DNA from: Candidatus Desantisbacteria bacterium CG1_02_49_89
Lineage (GTDB): Bacteria > Desantisbacteria > UBA1551
Assembly: GCA_001871075.1 (NCBI GenBank)
Contig: MNUP01000029.1
Coordinates: 1 to 7,880 of the forward strand
Length of the DNA: 7,880 nucleotides
Direction of reading: 5' to 3'
A program made the translations under genes and the position numbers. Positions 1-5,466 of this stretch are shown here, one piece after another; position 1 is the first letter of the stretch, and each line of letters starts with the position of its first letter. The notes beneath the pieces were generated by a model. That model was not told the DNA's origin and searched no databases. It was given only the letters and a program-made list of their open reading frames with translations.

Positions 1-1628
1 GAGTCCAGGCCTGACGAGGTCTCAGGGGTGCTGTCGCTTTCCTTTTTCCATTCATTCCCTGCGTGTGCAAACTCTTTCTTTTCCTCGTTAAGCCTTGCTT
101 CCTCGTTCTTCTTTGCCTCAAGCCTTTCCTTCAGGGACCCAAGCAGGACCTTATTCTCGTTTATGCTGCTGAGGAGCTCATCCCTTTTCTTTGAAAGTTT
201 TCCGGCATCGTCCAGGATGGCGCTTGGGGAGATCCCTTCTTTGTTCTTGCCGGTTTCGCTGAACCTTTTTCCCTGGATGAAACAGCCTTCGCCGTCCCTT
301 TCGCCCTTCCAGGTGCAGACCGTGCAGCACATGCACAGCGAATCTTTTTCCCGTTTCTGGGCTTCTTTCAGGCCTGCCTCAACCGAATTGAGCTGCGCCT
401 CGTCTATACTGATGTCCGTTTTGCATTTCTCCGTCTCTGTCTCTATGCTTTTTATCTCGGTTATTATTCTGTGTAGATCCGTGTCAATGATCTTTATTTT
501 ATTTTCTATCCTTTCCAGCTCCTCTATTATCTCCCCCTCCCTTTCGGAAAGGTTTTTCTTGCGCTCTTCCAGGACGATCACGCGGGAACCCGCCTTTTCC
601 CTGGAAGAAATGGATTCGTAATGCATTTCCCTGTGAAGCCTCAGGTCCTCTTCTCTTTTCGCGAGTTCTGAGCGCAGTTTTTCAAGGCCTGCCTCAGCGA
701 CCGAGAATTCTTTCTGGAATTCCTGTTCTTTTTCCCTTGCCGCGTCAAGGTCGCCCTTGATGGACGCCCGGTTGTCATTTATGCCGCGCAGCTTGTGGAG
801 CAGTAGCTTTATTTCCAGGTCCTTCAGCTCCGCCTTGTGCTTTTTGTAGCGCTCTGCCTTGCTGACCTGGCGCCTTATCGCGTTTATTGACCGCTTCACT
901 TCTGAAATGATGTCGGTGACGCGGAAAACGTTCTTCTGGGTCTCCTCCAGCCTTCTCATCGCCTCTATTTTGCGGATGCGGTACTTCATTATGCCCGCGG
1001 CCTCCTCGAACAGGAACCTGCGGTCCTCAGGCTTGCTGGTAAGCACCATGTTCACCTTGTTCTTTTCTATCAGGGAATAGGCGTTTGAGCCAAGGCCTGT
1101 GTCCATAAATACATCCGAGATATCTTTCAGGCGCACCGACTGCTTGTTTATGTAATATTCGCTTTCTCCCGACCTGTAGTAGCGCCTTGACACCGTGATC
1201 TCGGGAAGAGTTTTCCAGTCAATGGAGGCGTCGGTCACAACCACTTTTTTCCCCTCACTATTTTCCATCTCCATGGAGGTGGGGACAGCAAAGCCGTTCC
1301 CGACCCTTTTTTCCTCACCTGGCGCCTGTGGCTGCCGCAGGTCTTTCGCTTTTATTTCCTCATATTCGGGATTATCGACCGTAAGAGAAACCTCGGTGTA
1401 ACCTTTGGGTTTGCGCGACTTGCTGCCGTTGAATATAAAATCCTCAAGCCCGCGCACCCTCAGAGTTTTTGTGCTCTGCTCCCCGAGTACCCATTGTATC
1501 GCGTCCGCAACGTTCGACTTGCCGCAGCCGTTGGGACCTACTATCGCGGTAACGCCGGTTTCAAACTTAAGCGTGGTGTTGTCCGCGAACGACTTGAACC
1601 CATTCATCTGTAACTTTTTTAAATACAT
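1..1628 (-). CDS. smc: Chromosome segregation ATPase SMC, N-terminal part (runs off left edge)
   Basis: Structural maintenance of chromosomes protein, the ATPase of the bacterial condensin that compacts and segregates DNA. The frame is open for 542 codons from ATG at 1628 to the edge. Walker A is GPNGCGKSN (residues 31-39). Family blocks LEDFIFNGSKSRKPKGYTEV (61-80), SGESEYYIN (153-161) and FEEAAGIMKYR (207-217) are clear. From about residue 220 the protein is long Glu/Lys/Arg-rich coiled coil; the hinge, second coil and Walker B/signature half lie outside the window. The start is supported by AGGAGG at 1633-1638. Oddities: about 50 extra residues at 92-141; AYSLIEKNKV (183-192), where SMCs usually have a Q-loop like SIIxQGKV, so Lys189 stands at the Gln position; and a Cys cluster C432, C434, C435, C438, C449 interrupting the coil. 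Rad50 is unlikely because the head motifs are SMC type and the cysteines are not a simple apex hook. Confidence 0.96.
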   Translation of the reverse strand, partial: MYLKKLQMNGFKSFADNTTLKFETGVTAIVGPNGCGKSNVADAIQWVLGEQSTKTLRVRGLEDFIFNGSKSRKPKGYTEVSLTVDNPEYEEIKAKDLRQPQAPGEEKRVGNGFAVPTSMEMENSEGKKVVVTDASIDWKTLPEITVSRRYYRSGESEYYINKQSVRLKDISDVFMDTGLGSNAYSLIEKNKVNMVLTSKPEDRRFLFEEAAGIMKYRIRKIEAMRRLEETQKNVFRVTDIISEVKRSINAIRRQVSKAERYKKHKAELKDLEIKLLLHKLRGINDNRASIKGDLDAAREKEQEFQKEFSVAEAGLEKLRSELAKREEDLRLHREMHYESISSREKAGSRVIVLEERKKNLSEREGEIIEELERIENKIKIIDTDLHRIITEIKSIETETEKCKTDISIDEAQLNSVEAGLKEAQKREKDSLCMCCTVCTWKGERDGEGCFIQGKRFSETGKNKEGISPSAILDDAGKLSKKRDELLSSINENKVLLGSLKERLEAKKNEEARLNEEKKEFAHAGNEWKKESDSTPETSSGLD

Positions 1629-1650
1629 CCTTCCTCCTCTCCCTTAAAAT

Positions 1651-1690
1651 ATGATTACAGTGATTATCAACTAATGATTACGGTGATTAT
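1651..1690 (-). repeat. 17-bp direct repeat upstream of smc
   Basis: Two 17-bp copies differing at one base start at 1651 and 1674 (ATGATTACAGTGATTAT and ATGATTACGGTGATTAT), a 23-bp period. Each contains TGATTA twice. The second copy overlaps the possible smc -10 at 1686-1691, so an operator role is possible, but nothing else supports it. Confidence 0.55.
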
Positions 1691-1716
1691 ATTCAGTGTC
1701 AAGAGTCAAGTGTCAA
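1686..1716 (-). promoter_or_regulatory. Possible smc promoter
   Basis: On the minus strand a perfect TATAAT (1686-1691) lies upstream of smc. TTGACA at 1711-1716 is 19 bases further upstream. A nearer TTGACT at 1704-1709 leaves only 12 bases. The long spacer makes this weaker than the two promoters near 6300-6410. The -35 words are part of the heptamer array, so the match may partly be a by-product of the repeat. Confidence 0.4.
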
Positions 1717-1723
1717 GAGTCAA
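1696..1723. repeat. Four heptamers GTGTCAA/GAGTCAA
   Basis: Four perfect 7-bp units alternate as GTGTCAA, GAGTCAA, GTGTCAA, GAGTCAA, with one more G after the last. Read on the minus strand they are TTGACTC/TTGACAC, so each unit carries a -35-like TTGAC and a TGA. A run of 7-bp units puts a stop in all three minus-strand frames. The period matches the other heptamer families in the window although the word differs. Confidence 0.8.
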
Positions 1724-1795
1724 GTAGAAAATTAATCTTGTGGAAATCGTGTGTAATCGTGTGGTTTATTCCGTGCCTCTGTGGTTTATATTTAA

Positions 1796-1823
1796 CTTTT
1801 GCAATTTGAAATTTGAAATTTAA
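1796..1823. repeat. TTTTGCAATTTG / AATTTGA heptamer run after purD
   Basis: TTTTGCAATTTG is followed by AATTTGA-type heptamers, ending 9 bases from the purD stop codon at 1832-1834. The same word TTTTGCAATTTG occurs twice inside purN (3795-3842), and variants occur in the vapC-purM gap near 5345 and 5415, so it belongs to a dispersed word family. Confidence 0.6.
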
Positions 1824-1831
1824 CTTGTATT

Positions 1832-3112
1832 TTAGTATTTCAAAGCCTTAACGCCTATATCCCTGCGAAACTGCATCCCGTCGAAACTGATGTCCTTAAC
1901 GGTCTCATATGCCTTTGACCGCGCGTCTGTTATGTCCCTGCCAATCGCCGTGACACCCAGGACCCTGCCCCCGGCGGTCACTACTTTTCCGTCCTTAAGA
2001 GCAGTGCCTGCGTGGAAAATAACAACATCCTTCCTTTTCGCGGCTGCGTCAAGCCCTTTTATCTCTTTTTCCTTCTCGTACGCGTTCGGGTACCCGCCTG
2101 ACGCTGCAACAACGCAGACACAGGTTCCTTTTTTCCATTTAAGCTTTATTTTATTCAGCTGGTTATTCGCGCAGGCGAGAAGGACCTGTGCCAGATCTGT
2201 GTCTAATAATGGCAGTATCGCCTGCGTCTCAGGGTCCCCGAACCTGACGTTGAACTCAAGCACGTAAGGAACGCCCCCTGACACCATTATCCCCGCGTAA
2301 AGTATCCCGTTAAAACTTATTCCTTCTTTTTTGAACCCCCGCATCATCCTTCCGAAAACTTCCTCGCGTATTTTCCTGTCCAGGTCCAGCTCTTCTGTCA
2401 GGAGCGGAACCGGGGAATAAGCTCCCATGCCTCCTGTGTTTGGCCCCTTGTCATCGTCAAAAATACGTTTGTGGTCCTGGCTTGAGATGAGCGGTACGCA
2501 CGTGTCCCTGTCCACAAGCGCGAGCATCGAAATTTCTTCTCCGGGAAGGCACTCCTCTATTACGACCCTGGCCCCCGCGTCCCCGAATATCTTTTCATCC
2601 AGGATCCTGCGCACGGAATCTATGGCTTCGTCCTCGGTTTTGCACACGATAGCGCCTTTTCCGGCTGCAAGCCCGTCCGCCTTAACCACTATAGGCGCTC
2701 CCTTCTTCTTTATGTAGTCCGAAGCCGGCTTTGATTCCTTAAAAATTTCGAAGGGGGCTGTAGGAACCCCGTATTCCTCCATCATTATCTTGGCAAACAC
2801 CTTGCTTCCTTCAAGCCTGCTGGGTTCCTTGCCCGGCCCGAATATCGCAAGGCCTTCTTTCCTGAAAAAATCCGCCATCCCTTTTACAAGCGGCGCTTCG
2901 GGCCCGACAACAGTCAGGCCTATTTTTTCCTTTCTTACAAAATCCGCGATCGCCTTGAAATCGTCAAGCGGCAGGCCGAAGGGGCGATCCGCGATCCGCG
3001 ATATGCCCGCGTTGCCGGGGATGCAATAGACCTTTTCAACGCTTTTGCCCTGGGCTATCTTCCAGACAAGCGCGTGCTCCCTTCCCCCGCTTCCGATCAC
3101 TAATACTTTCAT
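1832..3112 (-). CDS. purD: Phosphoribosylamine-glycine ligase (GAR synthetase)
   Basis: Cytosolic ATP-grasp enzyme joining glycine to 5-phosphoribosylamine with ATP to give glycinamide ribonucleotide, the second step of purine synthesis. The 426 residues are full length for the family. Visible blocks are GSGGREHA (7-14), PGNAG (32-36), VVGPEAPLVKG (68-78), the ATP-grasp segment VVKADGLAAGKG (142-153), SQDHKR (211-216), GPNTGGMGAYSP (223-234) and the metal-binding EFNVRFGDPETQ (286-297, with E286 and N288). No key residue is missing. Start ATG at 3112 has GGGAG five bases upstream (3118-3122). It is the third pur gene after purM and purN, separated from purN by a repeat-filled 144-bp gap. Its product's substrate and product link it directly to PurN. 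Confidence 0.97.
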   Translation of the reverse strand: MKVLVIGSGGREHALVWKIAQGKSVEKVYCIPGNAGISRIADRPFGLPLDDFKAIADFVRKEKIGLTVVGPEAPLVKGMADFFRKEGLAIFGPGKEPSRLEGSKVFAKIMMEEYGVPTAPFEIFKESKPASDYIKKKGAPIVVKADGLAAGKGAIVCKTEDEAIDSVRRILDEKIFGDAGARVVIEECLPGEEISMLALVDRDTCVPLISSQDHKRIFDDDKGPNTGGMGAYSPVPLLTEELDLDRKIREEVFGRMMRGFKKEGISFNGILYAGIMVSGGVPYVLEFNVRFGDPETQAILPLLDTDLAQVLLACANNQLNKIKLKWKKGTCVCVVAASGGYPNAYEKEKEIKGLDAAAKRKDVVIFHAGTALKDGKVVTAGGRVLGVTAIGRDITDARSKAYETVKDISFDGMQFRRDIGVKALKY

Positions 3113-3126
3113 TCAAACTCCCAAGA

Positions 3127-3256
3127 TTTCCACGAAGACACGAAATCCCACGAAAAATTCTTTTATCTCAGATTTATAAAGAGAAAACCAACGAATTTAA
3201 GTGTAAAAATCTATCTTCTTTCGTGCCTTCGTGATACTTTCGTGCTTTCGTGGAAA
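3127..3256. repeat. Inverted CACGAA / TTCGTG word clusters between purN and purD
   Basis: A 19-base arm TTTCCACGAAGACACGAAA (3127-3145) and its near reverse complement TTTCGTGCTTTCGTGGAAA (3238-3256) bracket the gap. CACGAA occurs three times on the left (3131, 3139, 3149) and TTCGTG four times on the right (3220, 3228, 3239, 3247). The right arm ends on the base before the purN stop codon. RNA across the gap could form a long stem. The arms match imperfectly and there is no U run, so an ordinary intrinsic terminator is not supported. Confidence 0.65.
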
Positions 3257-3931
3257 TTATTTTTCTATTTTTGCCTTTTTGCCTTTGATTTTCAGCTTCC
3301 CGGACGCGAAAAGCTTCAGCGCCTGGGGATATGCGATGTGTTCGTATTTAAGCACGCGCTTCGCAAGCGTATCCGGTGTGTCGCCCTTGCGCACCCGCAC
3401 TTTCTTCTGCAGTATTATCGGGCCTGTGTCACAGCCTTCGTCAACGAAATGGACCGTGCACCCCGATTCTTTTACCCCGCTCTTCAGCACCGCCTCGTGC
3501 ACGTGATGGCCGTACATTCCTTCTCCGCCGAACCTGGGCAGGAGCGCGGGATGGATGTTCAGCACGCGGTTTTTGAAGTTCCTTACGAAGTACGGGTGGA
3601 GTATCAGCATAAATCCTGCCAGGCACACCGCGTCTATATTCCTTTTTTTGAGTTCTTTAACCAATGCTTTCGCATATTCAAGCCTGTTCTTGTATTTTTT
3701 ATCAGTGAGGATCAGTGTCTCAATCCCGGCTTTTCCCGCCCTTTCCAGCGCGTACGCCTCCGGGTTATTGCTTATTACTAAAGATATTTTATAATTTTGC
3801 AATTTGCCCCAAAGGGACTCGTTCGAGCATTTTGCAATTTGCAATTTGACTTTGGGTCTCTGGTTGTCTATCAGCGCCTGTAAATTCGACCCACCTCCCG
3901 AAACCAAGACTGCAACCCTGGTCACCTTCAT
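3257..3931 (-). CDS. purN: Phosphoribosylglycinamide formyltransferase, folate dependent
   Basis: Transfers a formyl group from 10-formyltetrahydrofolate to GAR, making FGAR (third purine step). Recognisable blocks are VAVLVSGGGSNLQALID (6-22, phosphate binding), ISNNPEAYALERA (53-64), LAGFM (103-107), NIHPALLPRF (124-133) and GCTVHFVDEGCDTGPI (156-171). The catalytic Asn124, His126 and Asp167 are present and match N106, H108 and D144 of E. coli PurN. The protein is 224 residues against 212 in E. coli. About 16 extra residues lie at 28-43, between the phosphate loop and the SNNP block, exactly where the DNA carries repeat words. The start at 3931 has AAGGAAAG just upstream (3934-3941). The gene lies between purM and purD in one orientation. 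The insertion falls outside the catalytic residues, so activity is plausible. Confidence 0.95.
   Translation of the reverse strand: MKVTRVAVLVSGGGSNLQALIDNQRPKVKLQIAKCSNESLWGKLQNYKISLVISNNPEAYALERAGKAGIETLILTDKKYKNRLEYAKALVKELKKRNIDAVCLAGFMLILHPYFVRNFKNRVLNIHPALLPRFGGEGMYGHHVHEAVLKSGVKESGCTVHFVDEGCDTGPIILQKKVRVRKGDTPDTLAKRVLKYEHIAYPQALKLFASGKLKIKGKKAKIEK
3794..3849. repeat. Repeat words inside purN
   Basis: The 14-base word ATTTTGCAATTTGC occurs at 3794-3807 and again at 3829-3842, 35 bases apart. The second copy runs on as GCAATTT, GCAATTT, GAC, a 7-bp period. CCCAAAG (3808-3814) and CTTTGGG (3850-3856) form a short inverted pair around the second copy. The word matches intergenic repeats elsewhere in the window. 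The coding frame is preserved across it. Confidence 0.75.
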
Positions 3932-3951
3932 TTCTTTCCTTTTATTTTTGT

Positions 3952-4211
3952 TTACACGTTACACGGTTAGTTATATGGTACTCTGCCTTTCCCCTTACAC
4001 GTGACACGTTACACGTTACACGGTTAGTTATATGGTACTCTGCCTTTCCCCTTACACGTGACACGTTACACGTTACACGTTACACGGTTATTATTATGGT
4101 ACTCTGCCTTTCCCCTTACACGTGACACGTGACACGTTACACGGTTAGTTATATGGTACTCTGCCTTTCCCCTTACACGTGACACGTTACACGTTACACG
4201 TTACACGGTTA
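3952..4211. repeat. Compound tandem array: TTACACG heptamers with 29-bp linkers
   Basis: Blocks of TTACACG heptamers (some TGACACG) alternate with a 29-bp linker containing GGTACTCTGCCTTTCCCC. Block sizes are 2, 4, 5, 4 and 5 units, so linkers recur at 57, 64 and 57 bp. Linkers start at 3966, 4023, 4087 and 4144, and a truncated fifth (GTTATTAT, 4208) runs into the purM stop codon. Linkers 3 and 5 share a GTTATTAT start and follow five heptamers; linkers 1, 2 and 4 start GTTAGTTA. This implies a 121-bp higher-order unit (3995-4115) repeated from 4116. The array fills almost the whole purM-purN gap, and no gene or promoter was seen in it. Confidence 0.92.
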
Positions 4212-5210
4212 TTATGCCAGCTCTACCGCCTGCTTCCCCTTCACCACGTCCCCGATCAGGTACGCCCTGACTGACCTTCCCGCGGCTCTCAGGACTGCCT
4301 TCGCCTGGGATCTCGGCACTACCAAAACCATCCCTATGCCCATGTTGAACGTGCGGAACATTTCTTTGTCGGGAAGGCCGCTTCTTTTCTGCACTTCTTT
4401 AAAGATCCCGGGCACAGGCCAGGTCCCCTTCTTTATTCTTATACCTGTGCCTTTGGGCAGGATCCTGGGCGGGTTCTCAAACAGGCCCCCGCCTGTTATG
4501 TGCGCGATGCCTTTTATCTTATATTTGGATATAAGCCTCATTATTATATCAGTGTAAATCCGTGTCGGTTCAAGCAGTTCTTCTTTGAATTTCTTCCATT
4601 CGCTCTTTTTGAAAAGCCTGCGCGTAAGCGAGAACCCGTTTGAGTGCAGGCCGCTGGACGCAAGCCCTATTACTTTATCGCCCGGCTTAATGTTCCTTCC
4701 GTCGATCATCTTTTCCCTTTCAACCACGCCCACAGCGAACCCCGCCATATCGTATTCGCCCTTCTGGTAGAAATCAGGCATTTCCGCGGTTTCTCCCCCG
4801 ATAAGCGCGCACCGCGAGATCCTGCAGCCCTTTACGATCCCCCTCATCGCTTCTTTCGCGTCCTTCAGGCTCAACTTCCCTGTGGCGAAATAATCCAGGA
4901 AGAAAAGCGGCTTCGCGCCGCAGCATATCAGGTCATTCACTGACATCGCGACAAGGTCAATGCCCACGGTATCGTGTTTCTTCAGTTCAAATGCGATCTT
5001 CAGCTTTGTGCCCACCCCGTCAGTGCAGGAAACAAGCACCGGTTCCTTGTAACCCGCAGGAAGGGCGAACGCGGCGTTGAACCCCCCGATGCCGGCAAGC
5101 ACTCCCTTTGCGCCGAAGGTGGTCTTTGCCGCGCCTGTTATGTAATCAACAAGCCTGTCCCCCGCATCTATGTCCACCCCGCTATCCCTGTAGGTTATCC
5201 GCCTGGCCAT
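4212..5210 (-). CDS. purM: Phosphoribosylformylglycinamidine cyclo-ligase (AIR synthetase)
   Basis: ATP-dependent ring closure of FGAM to 5-aminoimidazole ribotide, step 5 of purine synthesis; a cytosolic homodimer. With the start at 5210 the protein has 332 residues, close to the usual length. It begins MARRITYRDSGVDIDAGDRL, as family members do. Other blocks are GIGGFNAAFAL (40-50), SCTDGVGTKLKIA (61-73), LIGGETAEMPDFY (136-148), GLASSGLHSNGFS (182-194), HITGGGL (237-243) and a late MFRTFNMGIGM. A longer frame opens at 5237, but it would add nine unconserved residues encoded partly by an octamer repeat. AAGGAG sits just upstream of 5210 (separated by ACAGGG) and supports the shorter form. 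The gene is first of the purM-purN-purD cluster. Its stop codon is the last base pattern before the heptamer array. Confidence 0.96.
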   Translation of the reverse strand: MARRITYRDSGVDIDAGDRLVDYITGAAKTTFGAKGVLAGIGGFNAAFALPAGYKEPVLVSCTDGVGTKLKIAFELKKHDTVGIDLVAMSVNDLICCGAKPLFFLDYFATGKLSLKDAKEAMRGIVKGCRISRCALIGGETAEMPDFYQKGEYDMAGFAVGVVEREKMIDGRNIKPGDKVIGLASSGLHSNGFSLTRRLFKKSEWKKFKEELLEPTRIYTDIIMRLISKYKIKGIAHITGGGLFENPPRILPKGTGIRIKKGTWPVPGIFKEVQKRSGLPDKEMFRTFNMGIGMVLVVPRSQAKAVLRAAGRSVRAYLIGDVVKGKQAVELA

Positions 5211-5229
5211 CCCTGTCTCCTTCTCCTCT

Positions 5230-5260
5230 CGTGACATCGTAACATCGTGACATCGTGAGT
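5230..5260. repeat. Octamer run CGTGACAT upstream of purM
   Basis: Units are CGTGACAT (5230), CGTAACAT (5238), CGTGACAT (5246) and a partial CGTGAGT (5254). On the minus strand each unit supplies an ATG, in successive reading frames; one of them, at 5237, creates a spurious upstream start for purM. The run lies directly upstream of the purM ribosome-binding site. Confidence 0.8.
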
Positions 5261-5271
5261 CGTTGAAAACA

Positions 5272-5295
5272 GATTAAGATTGAGATTAAGATTAA
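5272..5295. repeat. Hexamer run GATTAA
   Basis: Four consecutive hexamers, GATTAA, GATTGA, GATTAA, GATTAA, lie twelve bases beyond the octamer run upstream of purM. This is a second, unrelated short word in the same gap. Confidence 0.75.
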
Positions 5296-5334
5296 GGTTT
5301 TAAAACTGACAAAACCGACTAAACTATTATTTTA

Positions 5335-5421
5335 ATTTTGACTTTTGCATTTTGTTGAGCTGGTAGCGAAATCCCCCCTGCTTGCCCATTCAGGGCAAGG
5401 GGGGACATTTTGACTTTTGCA
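5335..5421. repeat. GC-rich hairpin element between 15-bp direct repeats
   Basis: The 15-base word ATTTTGACTTTTGCA is repeated exactly at 5335-5349 and 5407-5421. Between them is a REP-like hairpin: CCCCCC (5373-5378), a TGC bulge, TTGCCC (5382-5387), loop ATTCA, GGGCAA (5393-5398), GGGGGG (5399-5404). The stem is strong, but no T run follows on either strand, so a simple intrinsic terminator is not supported. The arrangement resembles a small palindromic element inserted with, or excisable between, flanking direct repeats. Confidence 0.75.
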
Positions 5422-5425
5422 ATAT

Positions 5426-5466
5426 TCTGTCTTTCCCTTACACGTAACACGTAACACGTTACACGG
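5426..5466. repeat. Heptamer block after the PIN toxin gene
   Basis: TCTGTCTTTCCC, a variant of the end of the 29-bp linker in the purM-purN array, is followed by TTACACG, TAACACG, TAACACG, TTACACG (5438-5465) and then G plus the reverse of the toxin stop codon. It is the same repeat family, in the same orientation and the same position relative to a stop codon, as the array after purM. Confidence 0.85.

Larger units (their letters stand above)
1629..1831. other. purD-smc intergenic region with several repeat words
   Basis: This 203-bp gap has no credible gene. From the smc side it holds the smc ribosome-binding site, a 17-bp direct repeat overlapping a possible -10, four heptamers of the GTGTCAA/GAGTCAA type, a stretch with repeated GTG-containing words (about 1738-1785), and an A+T-rich AATTTGA heptamer run next to the purD stop codon. 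The length and promoter-like words suggest smc can be transcribed separately from the pur genes. No clear terminator hairpin was seen after purD. Confidence 0.7.
5211..5466. other. vapC-purM gap, repeat-filled, no gene
   Basis: This 256-bp gap contains the purM ribosome-binding site, an octamer run, a hexamer run, a GC-rich hairpin between 15-bp direct repeats, and a four-unit heptamer block ending at the toxin stop codon. The frame open at 5319-5570 on the minus strand overlaps the toxin gene in another frame and has no recognisable features. A promoter for purM is expected here, but I could not pick a convincing pair of boxes. Confidence 0.65.

Noticed and set aside
28-621. 197-codon rightward open frame over smc
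   Set aside because: It lies antisense to the smc coding frame, is rich in Ser/Phe/Leu as expected from the complement of a coiled coil, and has no motif.
3242-3781. 179-codon rightward open frame over purN
   Set aside because: It is antisense to a purN gene with intact catalytic residues and has no recognisable domain.
3803-3850. purN as a pseudogene disrupted by repeats
   Set aside because: The frame is intact, the insertion is a multiple of three, and all catalytic motifs follow it, so an active enzyme is more likely.
3952-4211. CRISPR array: 29-bp repeats with 28- to 35-bp spacers
   Set aside because: The would-be spacers are themselves tandem TTACACG heptamers and nearly identical to each other, so they are not unique spacers. 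No cas genes are present. It is a compound tandem repeat that a repeat finder could miscall.
5373-5404. Intrinsic terminator between the toxin gene and purM
   Set aside because: The stem is strong, but no T run follows on either strand, so termination is not supported.
5211-5466. Purine riboswitch or PurR box upstream of purM
   Set aside because: No purine-aptamer core or palindromic PurR-type site was recognised; the gap is explained by repeats and a hairpin.
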